Source: UBA4781 sp963556045 (GTDB lineage: Bacteria > Chloroflexota > Anaerolineae > Anaerolineales > Anaerolineaceae). From it: a DNA stretch of 64,000 nt. Each line of letters opens with the position of its first letter. Position 1 is the first letter of the stretch. Under the pieces are notes generated by a model. The model was not told the origin of the DNA. It did not search any database and was given only the letters and a program-made list of their open reading frames with translations. The stretch spans positions 1,736,001 to 1,800,000 of the forward strand of contig CAUVYA020000002.1 of assembly GCA_963556045.3 (NCBI GenBank). Direction: 5' to 3'. Both the position numbers and the translations under genes were made by a program. Shown here in pieces: positions 28,079 through 36,428 of this stretch.

Positions 28079-28815
28079 TGCTGAAGTGTCCTCGCTGTTT
28101 TTGCTGCGGCGTGCGCGGATGAAAGATCGCCGACTATTCTCCCATCAGAAAGCTGCAGAACGCGCCCCGCCTTCTTCGCCAGGTCGTTATCATGGGTGAC
28201 CATGATGACCGTTTTCCCTGCCTGCACGAGACGCATGAATATTTCCATTACCATGGCTGCATCTTCCGAACCGAGGTTGCCAGTGGGTTCATCAGCGATG
28301 AGGATCGGGGGATCATTTGCCAGTGCCCGCGCGATGGCGGCACACTGCTGCTGTCCGCCTGATGCTTTCTCAGGTCGTTGGGTTGCCTGATCGAGTAAAT
28401 TTACGGTGGATAATAACTGCATGGCTTTCTCTTCGCAGGCTTGCTGGTTCAGATCTCCTTTGATCTGCATGGGCAGCATCACGTTTTCCAGCAGGGACAA
28501 TATGGGTATCAATTGGTAAAACTGAAAAACGATGCCAAGATTTTTCCCTCGCCACAGAGTGCGTTCATTTTCTGAGAGTTCCTGGATCGCCCGCCCATCT
28601 ACGAGGATCTTTCCGGAGGTAGGCTTGTCAATACCTGTGATCATATTCATCAGGGTGGATTTTCCACTTCCTGAGCGACCAACCACGCAGGTGAATTCCC
28701 CCGAACGAAAACCGCTGTTGATGTCATCAAGAGCGGTGAATACTCCGGATGGAAGTGGGAACTGTTTGGAGACATGTTCCAGTTTGATGAAAAAAGAGTC
28801 GCTGCCGGGTTTCAT
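28075..28815 (-). CDS. ABC transporter ATP-binding protein, LolD/MacB type, with altered D-loop
   Basis: 246 residues from the ATG at 28815, chosen because it overlaps the stop of the preceding ATPase by four bases; an upstream in-frame ATG at 28875 would lie inside that gene. Walker A GRSGSGKST and Walker B ILIADEPTGN are intact. The signature reads ASGGQQQC where the partner has VSGGQQQR, and the D-loop reads NLGSED where the partner has NLDSQT, so the conserved aspartate is gone. This may be the weaker half of a heterodimeric ATPase. Confidence 0.88.
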   Translation of the reverse strand: MKPGSDSFFIKLEHVSKQFPLPSGVFTALDDINSGFRSGEFTCVVGRSGSGKSTLMNMITGIDKPTSGKILVDGRAIQELSENERTLWRGKNLGIVFQFYQLIPILSLLENVMLPMQIKGDLNQQACEEKAMQLLSTVNLLDQATQRPEKASGGQQQCAAIARALANDPPILIADEPTGNLGSEDAAMVMEIFMRLVQAGKTVIMVTHDNDLAKKAGRVLQLSDGRIVGDLSSAHAAAKTARTLQQ

Positions 28816-29507
28816 TTTCTGCTCTTCTTTCCGGCTGACAGCACCCCGTCTGACAGATGATATACCTTTGTGCAAAACTCAAGCAGGTTCGTATTATGCG
28901 TCACCATAATGATGGTCTTTCCGTTCTTCTGTAAAGAAGAAAACAGGTCCATAATGGTCTGGCTGGTCTGGCTGTCCAGATTACCGGTGGGTTCGTCAGC
29001 CACCAGGATGGCTGGGTCATTTGCCAGGGCGCGCGCAATGGCGACCCGCTGCTGCTGACCGCCCGATACGGCGGTGGGCAGTTTATGCGCGTGCTCTGCG
29101 ATTTCCACCTGCTCAAGAAGCTGCAGGGCGCGATCATTGCTTTTAATACCGTGATACTTTCCGCAGAAATCCATTGCCAGGGTGATATTTTCCAGTACAC
29201 TGAGCTGATTCAGCAGTTCAAAGGATTGATAAACAATACCGATATGCTGACCACGCCAGGTGTTGCGCTGGTCTTCTGTCAGCGTATGGATGGGTGTTCC
29301 CTCAATAACAATGGAACCCGAAGTGAGAGCATCTACTCCTGTGATCATGTTCACCAGGGTTGATTTTCCCGCTCCTGATTTTCCCATGACCCCAATGAAA
29401 TCCCCTTTTTCCACATTGAAGGAGACATGTTTCAAAGCATCCACATCACCTGCCGGTGAGGGATAGGTTTTGCAAATGTCATTCACTATGAGCTGATAGC
29501 TTTTCAC
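28812..29507 (-). CDS. ABC transporter ATP-binding protein, LolD/MacB type
   Basis: 231 residues with all motifs intact: Walker A GKSGAGKST near 39-47, signature VSGGQQQRVAIARAL, Walker B ILVADEPTGNLDS and an MVTHNTNL H-loop. It is the first gene of the unit ATPase-ATPase-permease-adaptor, divergent from a TetR-type regulator gene, which makes it a likely regulated efflux or envelope-transport system. Confidence 0.92.
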   Translation of the reverse strand: MKSYQLIVNDICKTYPSPAGDVDALKHVSFNVEKGDFIGVMGKSGAGKSTLVNMITGVDALTSGSIVIEGTPIHTLTEDQRNTWRGQHIGIVYQSFELLNQLSVLENITLAMDFCGKYHGIKSNDRALQLLEQVEIAEHAHKLPTAVSGGQQQRVAIARALANDPAILVADEPTGNLDSQTSQTIMDLFSSLQKNGKTIIMVTHNTNLLEFCTKVYHLSDGVLSAGKKSRK

Positions 29508-29524
29508 GGCACTCCTAAAGCTGT

Positions 29525-29557
29525 ATTATAATATACACAGTGTCCAGAATTATATTC
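29525..29557 (-). promoter_or_regulatory. Candidate promoter/operator between ABC operon and tetR
   Basis: The 126-base divergent intergenic region has a minus-strand TATAAT at 29525-29530 and a short inverted repeat GAAT-TAT-ATTC at 29547-29557 just upstream of it. A TTGACA for the opposite direction lies at 29570-29575, but its -10 is unclear. A TetR dimer would be expected to bind here; the exact operator is my guess. Confidence 0.35.
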
Positions 29558-29633
29558 CGAATCTATTTATTGACAAGCCCATTTTTTAGATGTTGTCTAT
29601 TATTGGACTCTTGTACAGCAGGAAGGATTTATC

Positions 29634-30224
29634 ATGGAAAAAACAGATCGCCGCAGCGAACGATCTCGCAGTTTGATCACCAGTGCGTTGCTGGACCTTT
29701 TAACGGATAGAAGGTTCAATGAAATCACCATTCAGGAAATAACAGATAAAGCGAATGTTGGTAGAGCAACCTTCTACCTGCACTACCGCAACAAAGAAGA
29801 ATGTCTTGTTCAAGTTCTTACAACTGGATTTGATTCGCTGGTGGCAGAGATCGACCAAATGAATATGGGGAAAGATCGTGATTTCGTGGATGTACTCGAA
29901 AAGATTTTCCTGTTCACTACCCGCAACCGCAATCTGTATACGGCGCTTTTAAGTGATAATCCCAAGGCGAATATCCTGGGCGATGTTCAAAAATACATCC
30001 GCGAAAAAATGACCAGGTCGATCCCCGTTCCCCCAAAATTGGATCCGATCATTCGGGAAGCAGTAACAACCAACCTCACCGGCGCATTGATCGCGATGGT
30101 ATTGTGGTGGCTGCGGGAAGATCCCGCTTTTACTGCCCGTCAGATGGCAGAGATCTTTGTGAATATGTCAATAGATGGGCTGCGCGGGGTTGAATCCTCT
30201 TTCGCAAAATCACTCTCTGTATAA
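29634..30224 (+). CDS. TetR/AcrR family transcriptional regulator
   Basis: 196 residues. The N-terminal helix-turn-helix is clear: SALLDLLTDRRFNEITIQEITDKANVG followed by RATFYLHYRNKEE, at about residues 16-62. The C-terminal ligand domain resembles TetR_C_33-type proteins. It is divergent from the ABC operon, the usual layout for a repressor of a neighbouring exporter. The inducer is unknown. It ends 17 bases from convergent surE. Confidence 0.92.
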   Translation: MEKTDRRSERSRSLITSALLDLLTDRRFNEITIQEITDKANVGRATFYLHYRNKEECLVQVLTTGFDSLVAEIDQMNMGKDRDFVDVLEKIFLFTTRNRNLYTALLSDNPKANILGDVQKYIREKMTRSIPVPPKLDPIIREAVTTNLTGALIAMVLWWLREDPAFTARQMAEIFVNMSIDGLRGVESSFAKSLSV

Positions 30225-30241
30225 TACCCGATGCCGCTTGT

Positions 30242-31045
30242 CTACTTTCTCAGTAAATGATCGAGATCGTTGAAATCCACTCGTGAGGTCATATCCAGGC
30301 TTACGGGCGTGACAGATACCATCTTGTCTTTAACGACCGTGATCACATCACTATCTGCTGGCAGGTCATCTGCTACGATGATATGCGAGCTGAAATGTCC
30401 TTCTTCAGACCATGATCCGTCTCGTTTAATATAGGGGTTGTAATAGCGTCCCTTTGCTACACGGGTGATGCGCCAGGGTGTCTCTCTGGTCGCGCCAAAT
30501 GGAATTCCGAGGTTCAATATTTGTACATCAGACGGCATGGGTGTATCCAGCAGTTGCCGCGCAAAATATTGCGTGAAATAAGCGGCGACCGAAAAATCAA
30601 TATCAAAAAACGTGTTCCACTCCTCTTCCATGATCTGGTAGGAAGTAGCCAGAGCCGGTATGCCCATGGAAGCCGCTTCAATGGCGGCGCCCACTGTGCC
30701 GGAGTAAGAAATGTCTGTGCTCAGGTTTTCTCCATAGTTGATTCCGGATACGACCAGATCGGGCTTTTGCTGCATTACTTCCAGCACCCCATGCAGTACG
30801 GTCTGGGAAGGAGTTCCTCCAACGGCATAGGTATCCCATTTCTGACCGTTGATCACCATATGACGGATTTCGATCTTCCCGTCCTCATGTCTTCCAAAGC
30901 CGCGCCCCATGGCAGAACAGTGTTCACGGGGTGCAACCACCGTAACGTACCCGATCTCGGAAAGGACCGCTGCGGCTGCCCATAAGCCCGGGGAATCAAT
31001 GCCATCGTCATTGGTCAGTAAAATTTGTTTCTTTGAGAGATTCAT
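30242..31045 (-). CDS. surE: 5'/3'-nucleotidase SurE
   Basis: 267 residues. The metal-binding residues are in LLTNDDGIDSPG (two Asp and one Ser) and the Asn in VSGINYGENLS. SurE removes phosphate from nucleoside monophosphates and is linked to stress survival. It stands alone between the TetR gene and a tRNA gene. Confidence 0.95.
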   Translation of the reverse strand: MNLSKKQILLTNDDGIDSPGLWAAAAVLSEIGYVTVVAPREHCSAMGRGFGRHEDGKIEIRHMVINGQKWDTYAVGGTPSQTVLHGVLEVMQQKPDLVVSGINYGENLSTDISYSGTVGAAIEAASMGIPALATSYQIMEEEWNTFFDIDFSVAAYFTQYFARQLLDTPMPSDVQILNLGIPFGATRETPWRITRVAKGRYYNPYIKRDGSWSEEGHFSSHIIVADDLPADSDVITVVKDKMVSVTPVSLDMTSRVDFNDLDHLLRK

Positions 31046-31071
31046 GGTGCCCTTAACTTTTTAAAATGATA

Positions 31072-31090
31072 GGAGCGGAAAGTCCGCTCC
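31072..31090 (-). terminator. Hairpin downstream of tRNA-Arg
   Basis: GGAGCGGA pairs with TCCGCTCC around a 3-base loop, 9 bases beyond the tRNA 3' end. The following T-tract on the minus strand is interrupted, so termination efficiency is uncertain. Confidence 0.55.
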
Positions 31091-31098
31091 TGTGGTGA

Positions 31099-31172
31099 TG
31101 CCCCCGGCAGAATTCGAATCTGCAGCCTTTTGCTCCGCAAGCAAACGCTCTGTCCAGTTGAGCTACGAGGGC
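31099..31172 (-). tRNA. tRNA-Arg (anticodon GCG)
   Basis: A 74-base tRNA. Acceptor GCCCTCG pairs with CGGGGGC (one G-U) with discriminator A, the D arm is GCTC/GAGC, the anticodon stem TTTGC/GCAAA encloses TTGCGGA (anticodon GCG, reading CGC and CGU), and the T arm is GCAGA-TTCGAAT-TCTGC. No encoded CCA. Most bacteria read CGU/CGC/CGA with an ACG anticodon modified to inosine, so GCG is noteworthy. Confidence 0.95.
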
Positions 31173-31250
31173 AGGATTAACTGGTTGGCATACTATACCG
31201 CAGCCACCAAGAATCGTCAAGGTGAAACTCGTGCGGCACGGGGAGCGGGA

Positions 31251-31577
31251 TTATTCTTCGTCTATTTGGTTCGCTTCCAGAAAAATACTGGTTTTGTAGG
31301 TATTTTCTTCGATGGAAAGCAATACAAAGATCAATTCACCAATACCGTATTCGATCAACCCACCCAGGATTCCAACGATCAAAATGACAATTCCTGCGGT
31401 AATGCCCGTTTCGGCGCCTGCCGCGGCACTGAGACCAAATAAGCGCCAGAAAGACCCGTTGCTTGTACCCAGTACGAAAACAACGATGCCTGCAACCAGA
31501 GAAAGAGCAGCCAGGATGATCCCCAGAATCTTGAAAATATTGGCAAGAGTTCGTAAAAATTTAAATCGTTTATTCAT
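31251..31577 (-). CDS. Small two-helix membrane protein, unknown
   Basis: 108 residues. A basic N-terminus (MNKRFKFLR) precedes a hydrophobic helix at about 15-38, a short extracytoplasmic loop (NGSFWRLFG), and a second helix at about 58-88 with an acidic tail. The topology should be N-in, C-in. I do not recognise a family with a known role; similar two-helix proteins are common conserved hypotheticals. Stand-alone between tRNA-Arg and recN. Confidence 0.65.
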   Translation of the reverse strand: MNKRFKFLRTLANIFKILGIILAALSLVAGIVVFVLGTSNGSFWRLFGLSAAAGAETGITAGIVILIVGILGGLIEYGIGELIFVLLSIEENTYKTSIFLEANQIDEE

Positions 31578-31638
31578 CCTTCCTCCACGAATTCGACTAT
31601 GTACATTATATCTGGAAATAAAAAGGGTCTGTTAAAAG

Positions 31639-31675
31639 CCAAACGCTAGGGTGAGGGGGGCACCCTAGCGTTTGG
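31639..31675 (-). terminator. Strong hairpin downstream of recN
   Basis: A perfect 15-base stem, CCAAACGCTAGGGTG with CACCCTAGCGTTTGG, around a G-rich 7-base loop (AGGGGGG). On the minus strand the stem runs into CTTTTAAC. It probably terminates the recN transcript 79 bases after the stop. Confidence 0.7.
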
Positions 31676-31753
31676 TGGTTATTTTATATCACAACTCCCT
31701 AAAACTTGTCAAGCATCTTTGTGAGAGTAATGAAATTTCTATTTTTGAAAACG

Positions 31754-33487
31754 CTATGTGTCAAGAGAATGCTGTTTTGCAGTCGAAAGAGCTTCCTGAG
31801 CTGCTTCACGGTTGGCTTGCGTGTCACCACCGAACATGATGGCTAATTCTTGCACCCGCGTTTCTCCATTAATATCATCTACCTGCGTGATGGTGCGCCC
31901 TTCCTGAACAAGCTTATGAACATGATAATGCTGAATACCGAATGCAGCCAGTTGAGGAAGGTGGGTAACGCATAAAACCTGGTGGTTGTGACCCAGTTGC
32001 CATAATTTCTCGCCTACGATCGCACCAATTCTGCCACCGATCCCTTGATCGATCTCATCAAAGATCAGGGTTGGAATGGTATCTGCTTCCGCCAGCACAT
32101 TCTTCAATGCCAGCATCAAGCGTGAAGTCTCTCCACCTGAGGCGATCTTCACGAGCGGCTTTAATCCCTCTCCGGGATTGGGTGCGATCAGAAACTCAAC
32201 TTTGTCGATACCGCTTTCATCAAAGCTGACCGTCTCGCCGCTCTCAAGCAGGAGTCCCTGCGGGCTGGGCTGCTGCTGCACATCGGCTTTGAACTTGGCG
32301 CCTTCCATGCGCAGATCTGACAGCTGCGCCTCCATTTTCTGACCCAGTTGATCGGCAAACTGCTGCCTGTTTTCTGAAAGAACGCTTCCTTTTTTGGCGA
32401 GCTGTTGCCGGACTTCGTTTTCCCGGGTTTCCAGGATCTGGATACGTTCTTCGGCATGCGTGATCGTGTCAAGCTGAATTTTCGCTTTTTCTGCAAATTT
32501 GAGAACTTCAGCAATCGAAGCCCCATACTTTCTGGCGAGCGAGTTGATCAGTGAAATGCGATTTTCCACCTGCTCAAGTCGTTTGGGGTTGTATTCGACG
32601 GTATCAATATAATCCTGCAAGCCGCGGGAAATGTCATCGAGCAGGGATAGAACGGTATCACTCTGGACAGCCAGTTCGTTGACTTGACTGTCAATTTCGG
32701 CTATACGGTGCAGCGCCTGGCTGATCTCGCCCATCTGTTCATTCACCCCGCTGCTTTCCAGCTCATTGCTTTCCAATAAATTACTGGCTTTCTGGCATAA
32801 TGTGGCAAGTTTTTCTGCATTTGCCAGACGGGTCAATTCACTGCGCAGATCATCTTCTTCACCGGTCTTAAGGCTGGCTGCTTCGATCTCCTGGATCTGA
32901 TAGTTCAGCAGGTCTTGCTGGCGGGCAGCATCCGCTTCCGCTTTGCGCAGATCATCCAGTTCACGATGGATTTGAAGCCATGTACGATAAGTGTTGTAAT
33001 AATCAGAAACAAGCGTTTCGTTTCCGCAGTAGCGGTCCAAAAGATGGATGTGTTCTTTGACTTTCAAGAGCGAGAGGTGCTCGGATTGTCCATGGATATC
33101 AACCAGAAAGCTGCCCACGTCACGCAACAGACCGGTCGAAACGGTGCGTCCATTGATGCGCGCGATATTACGTCCTTCTTTGCGGATCTCACGCCCAAGG
33201 AGGATGGTATCTTCTTGCTCGTCATTTAAACCCTGTTCTTCCAGGATTTGCCGGATCGCGGTGCGGCTGCTGTCAGGAATGGTAAAAACGGCTTCAAGGT
33301 AGGCGATATCTGCCCCGCTGCGTATCATGGAATTATCTGTCCTGCCGCCTGTCAGCACCTCCAGCGCATCCAGCATGATGGATTTTCCCGCACCGGTTTC
33401 TCCGGTGAAGGTGGTCAAACCCGGCTTGAACTGCAGCTGCAGTTCCGGAATAATTGCAAAATTCTGGATGGACAATTCTCTCAGCAT
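31754..33487 (-). CDS. recN: DNA repair protein RecN
   Basis: 577 residues, slightly longer than the usual 550-570. Walker A GETGAGKS is near 31-38, followed by the LDALEVLTGGR segment, a long coiled coil (about 155-370), and the C-terminal half of the SMC-like head with KIASGGETSRLMLALK (signature) and LIFDEIDQGIGG (Walker B). RecN helps hold DNA ends in double-strand break repair. It ends the minus-strand cluster that begins with ssb and starts 4 bases after the zinc-finger membrane gene. Confidence 0.96.
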   Translation of the reverse strand: MLRELSIQNFAIIPELQLQFKPGLTTFTGETGAGKSIMLDALEVLTGGRTDNSMIRSGADIAYLEAVFTIPDSSRTAIRQILEEQGLNDEQEDTILLGREIRKEGRNIARINGRTVSTGLLRDVGSFLVDIHGQSEHLSLLKVKEHIHLLDRYCGNETLVSDYYNTYRTWLQIHRELDDLRKAEADAARQQDLLNYQIQEIEAASLKTGEEDDLRSELTRLANAEKLATLCQKASNLLESNELESSGVNEQMGEISQALHRIAEIDSQVNELAVQSDTVLSLLDDISRGLQDYIDTVEYNPKRLEQVENRISLINSLARKYGASIAEVLKFAEKAKIQLDTITHAEERIQILETRENEVRQQLAKKGSVLSENRQQFADQLGQKMEAQLSDLRMEGAKFKADVQQQPSPQGLLLESGETVSFDESGIDKVEFLIAPNPGEGLKPLVKIASGGETSRLMLALKNVLAEADTIPTLIFDEIDQGIGGRIGAIVGEKLWQLGHNHQVLCVTHLPQLAAFGIQHYHVHKLVQEGRTITQVDDINGETRVQELAIMFGGDTQANREAAQEALSTAKQHSLDT

Positions 33488-33491
33488 AGCT

Positions 33492-34049
33492 TTATCCGAT
33501 ATACAGGCCTTTCATGCGTGACTTTAGGGTGGCTGCCATGATAATAGTGTAGCCAATTTGCCAGATAAAAGGCAAGAAAGCGCTCATTGAGCTCAATCCA
33601 CCAAATGAAACGATCAGGATAAGGCGATAGAGATCCATGAGAACCAGCGGAAGGCTGCCGATGATAGCGCTGATCAAGATCACTTTGTTAAGGGAATCGG
33701 CAGAGCGCCCTCTGGTCAATTTCAACACCGCTTCGCTAATCAACGTGCTGGCAAGGGGAGCCAGCAGCAAAGTAAAGAAACCCAGAAAACGTGCAATATA
33801 ACTGCCGAGGAAAGCGATGCCCGCGCTTATCACACCGGCGAGGATATAGTCGGGCAGCTGTGCCGTATTGAATTTCTTCTCCTGCCCGCGCACGCAATCG
33901 CGGCAGCGATAGCCGGTGGGAGTGAGGATCGCGCAGGATGGGCAGATGGGGCGCTCGCACTGATTGCAGCGCAAATAGGTTTCGCGATCAGGGTGTTTAT
34001 AGCAGGTTAATGGTTCTTCCGTAGAGGGTGAATTTTCTTGTTGATTCAT
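33492..34049 (-). CDS. B-box-type zinc-finger membrane protein
   Basis: 185 residues. The N-terminal about 60 residues carry a B-box/zinc-ribbon pattern: CYKH, CNQCERPICPSC and CRDC, giving at least eight potential Zn ligands. Three to four hydrophobic helices follow (about 70-100, 125-150, 155-180). A cytosolic Zn head on a membrane base is the likely topology. The role is unknown; the architecture recurs as a hypothetical in related bacteria. Between nadK and recN. Confidence 0.7.
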   Translation of the reverse strand: MNQQENSPSTEEPLTCYKHPDRETYLRCNQCERPICPSCAILTPTGYRCRDCVRGQEKKFNTAQLPDYILAGVISAGIAFLGSYIARFLGFFTLLLAPLASTLISEAVLKLTRGRSADSLNKVILISAIIGSLPLVLMDLYRLILIVSFGGLSSMSAFLPFIWQIGYTIIMAATLKSRMKGLYIG

Positions 34050-34096
34050 AGTTGCTATGTATTATAAACGTATGTTCTATATTTTCGTTAAGTTGA

Positions 34097-34954
34097 TCAG
34101 ACGCTCGGGTTCTGCATCATATATCTATTCAAGTTGCGGTAAAAGAATCCGGGGTCATGAAAGCGGATGAATTGAATGTTCTGTGTGCTGGAAGAGACTT
34201 TAACGGTGTCGTTGTCAATCATTTTCACCGGTTCTCTTCCATCGGCGCTGAGAACCGCTTCATGCTTGGTGTTGATGGTGATGGTAACGCAAGACCCTTC
34301 GCTCAGGATGACGGCTCGGTCAAAGGAGAGATGTGGGGCAACCGGAACCACCAGGATGTTTCGTGTTTCAGGCGGCATGATGGGTCCGTTAACTGCCAGT
34401 GCGTATGCAGTTGACCCGGTGGCGGTGGCGGCGATCAAGCCATCAGCCACATAACTTGCCATGGGGTACTGATCTACGCTGGTATGGATGCGAATGGGTT
34501 TGACCTGCTGCCCACGACATACCACGATCTCGTTGACGACCTGCCAGCTGCCAAGCAGTTCTTCCCCGCGGTAATGGGAAGCCTGCAGCATCATACGATT
34601 TTCCAGGCGATAACTGCCATCAATCAACCGGCTGAGGTGATCCTGCCAGTTGCTTCTTTCCAGTTCAAACAGAAAGCCGAAGGTCCCCAGATTGATACCG
34701 GTGATGGGAATACCGGAAGGCGCACACAGATGAGACGCGCGCAGCATGGAGCCATCCCCACCCAGTACGATCAGCGCTTCAATTTCTTTGGTTTGAACGG
34801 CTTTTTGCAGGCGTTGATCATTCAAGGAGCAGGTCAGCATATCGTGAGCGCCTTTTTCAGTTAGAAATTTGGCTGCCGCCTGCGCAGTGGTTTGGGCATC
34901 GGGAATGGTAGGGTGATAAACTACCCCGATCCTGGTTAACGGTTTATTGTTCAT
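34097..34954 (-). CDS. nadK: NAD kinase
   Basis: 285 residues from the ATG at 34954; a frame extended to 35050 is rejected because it would add a hydrophobic non-family leader and overlap the next gene. The GGDGSMLR motif and the NGPIMPPETRNILVVPVAPHLSFDR segment are typical of ATP-NAD kinases. It makes NADP from NAD. No strong ribosome-binding site is visible before the start. It lies just downstream of the Cas4-like nuclease frame. Confidence 0.93.
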   Translation of the reverse strand: MNNKPLTRIGVVYHPTIPDAQTTAQAAAKFLTEKGAHDMLTCSLNDQRLQKAVQTKEIEALIVLGGDGSMLRASHLCAPSGIPITGINLGTFGFLFELERSNWQDHLSRLIDGSYRLENRMMLQASHYRGEELLGSWQVVNEIVVCRGQQVKPIRIHTSVDQYPMASYVADGLIAATATGSTAYALAVNGPIMPPETRNILVVPVAPHLSFDRAVILSEGSCVTITINTKHEAVLSADGREPVKMIDNDTVKVSSSTQNIQFIRFHDPGFFYRNLNRYMMQNPSV

Positions 34955-35006
34955 GATTGTATTAATTATAGCGAGAAGTGCACAAAATAAGGGAAAGAGA
35001 AGGGGA

Positions 35007-35531
35007 TCACAAGCGCTGGTTGCATAGAAAACGAAAACCGCAGCGCTCACAGCGGTTAGGGTTGTGATGTGATCGATCTAATTCACCCCGTTCTTTCTGG
35101 GCGCGGATCTCTTCAACCAGTGCGATAGTGCGTTCTCTCAGTTCATCTGTGTAACGGATGGCAAAGGTGCGGTTTCGATATTTTAGCAGTCCATACGGTG
35201 GGCGTTTGTGTTGGCTTTTTTCAAGCAGCAGGCAGTAGCTTGCCAGCTGCATGATGTGGCTGTCATAGGGTTTTTCGGGTGCCCAGCCGCTTTTTACTTC
35301 GACCGGGATCAACCTGTTCCTTTTTTCAATGACATAATCCGGTTTTCCGGTCAGACTGAGTTCGGCGTCATAAAGCGGTTTTTCTACCCTGCCCAACACA
35401 CCCGGATCGGAATATACGATCTTTCCGCTGGGCAATCCCAGTTCTCTTCTTCTGCGGGCAGAACGGGAAAGAAAAATGATCGCAACGATCAAAAAACCTA
35501 GACTGATGAGCAGATAAGGAGAATTCATCAT
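35007..35531 (-). CDS. Membrane-anchored Cas4-like PD-(D/E)XK nuclease, C-terminal part
   Basis: 174 residues. A membrane helix (about 5-23) and a basic stretch (RSARRRR) precede a RecB/Cas4-type nuclease core: Asp65 in TGKPD, Glu78-Val-Lys80 in PVEVKSG, Gln95 and Tyr99 in QLASYC. Three cysteines at 161, 164 and 170 match the C-terminal half of the Cas4 Fe-S cluster site; the fourth cysteine of such a cluster is encoded by the ORF directly upstream, in the same reading frame, beyond one TAG codon. No good ribosome-binding site precedes the ATG-ATG start. There is no CRISPR array or other cas gene nearby, so a Cas role is unlikely. Confidence 0.8.
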   Translation of the reverse strand: MMNSPYLLISLGFLIVAIIFLSRSARRRRELGLPSGKIVYSDPGVLGRVEKPLYDAELSLTGKPDYVIEKRNRLIPVEVKSGWAPEKPYDSHIMQLASYCLLLEKSQHKRPPYGLLKYRNRTFAIRYTDELRERTIALVEEIRAQKERGELDRSHHNPNRCERCGFRFLCNQRL

Positions 35532-35534
35532 GTT

Positions 35535-35786
35535 CTACAGGGACGAGCCACTGAAAATGACGTACAGAAACAGCAGAACAGCCCCAGCCAGCAGTAAGAT
35601 TCCCAATATCTGTCCGAACAGGATGCCGCGCGCTGCTCCGGCGTGTTCATCGTGGTAGGCGCTGCCGCCGGCTAACTCCACCTGATTGCTGCTTTTTTTC
35701 CCCTGCCGGCTGTACCACCAGGCTCGTTCACAGAACAGATAATTTCCGATCTCGGAGGCGCGGACTGTTTTTTTACCCCTTGCCAT
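35535..35786 (-). CDS. Cas4-like nuclease, N-terminal part with membrane helix (ends in amber codon in frame with next ORF)
   Basis: 83 residues from the ATG at 35786 (the frame is open further upstream but that part lies inside the translin gene). Residues 8-50 match the Cas4 N-terminus: ASEIGNYLFCERAWW with Cys19, then GGSAYH with His45. A membrane helix spans about 54-79. The TAG stop at 35535-35537 is followed by a single AAC codon and then the ATG of the next ORF in the same frame. Read together, the two would form one 258-residue Cas4-like protein with a two-helix insertion. It could be two coupled genes, a nonsense mutation, or readthrough. Confidence 0.75.
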   Translation of the reverse strand: MARGKKTVRASEIGNYLFCERAWWYSRQGKKSSNQVELAGGSAYHDEHAGAARGILFGQILGILLLAGAVLLFLYVIFSGSSL

Positions 35787-36420
35787 TCTCTTCCAGTTTC
35801 GTCTCCAGGCTGACGATGGCATTCTGCAGGCGCTCTTCGCGCAGGCTGAGGGTGAGATCAGCACGGGTACGCTCAATGATGCCGCGCGCCAGGTCGGTCT
35901 GGCGGCGCAGCCCATGCGTGACCGCATCCGGATAATCAACCGTCACCAGCAGCGCGTAGATCTCGTCCATTAATTCAAGCAGGCGCTCCGCTTCTTCCGA
36001 ATAGCCCTGCCGCAGAATATCCATGGTCTTGCGGCGCAGTTCTCCCACCGTTTCGGATAAGCCACGCAGGTAAGTGGAAACTTCCACGTTGAGCTCATCC
36101 GGCAGCGGGAGGGAATTCCCTTTGATGAGGTCATACGTCAGACGCGCTTCTACATATTCTTTAATGGAATCCTGGGTATAGCCGGAGAAGTACAATTCAG
36201 GGTAGGGCTGCAGATTGCTCTCCAGTGCATCGCTGATGGCGCGCGCTTCCCCGATCAGCTTTTCTGCCAGTTCATATTCTTTGCGATGCACCGCGCGGAT
36301 GGCGTTGGCAGAACGGCGTGTCAGCAAGCGCGTTTGTTCCAGCGCCTCTTCCCTGGCTTTGTGGCAGGCTTCAAGAGCCTGATGACATTGATCAGATAAA
36401 GTGTTGAAATCAGAATCCAT
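35773..36420 (-). CDS. Prokaryotic translin family protein
   Basis: 215 residues, almost entirely helical and charged. The family fingerprint is visible: a GYTQDSIKEYVEA segment near 80-93, and PDAVTHGLRRQTDLARGIIERTRADLT near 165-190. Translins bind single-stranded DNA and RNA as ring-shaped oligomers; in eukaryotes with TRAX they form the C3PO nuclease. The gene starts 8 bases after ssb and overlaps the start of the Cas4-like N-terminal ORF by 14 bases, so the three are probably expressed together. Function in bacteria is not established. Confidence 0.8.
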   Translation of the reverse strand: MDSDFNTLSDQCHQALEACHKAREEALEQTRLLTRRSANAIRAVHRKEYELAEKLIGEARAISDALESNLQPYPELYFSGYTQDSIKEYVEARLTYDLIKGNSLPLPDELNVEVSTYLRGLSETVGELRRKTMDILRQGYSEEAERLLELMDEIYALLVTVDYPDAVTHGLRRQTDLARGIIERTRADLTLSLREERLQNAIVSLETKLEENGKG

Positions 36421-36428
36421 GTCAGACC

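Noticed and set aside
35007..35786. Cas4-like sequence as a sign of a CRISPR-Cas locus
   Set aside because: No repeat-spacer array and no other cas gene is visible anywhere in the window; membrane helices also do not fit Cas4.
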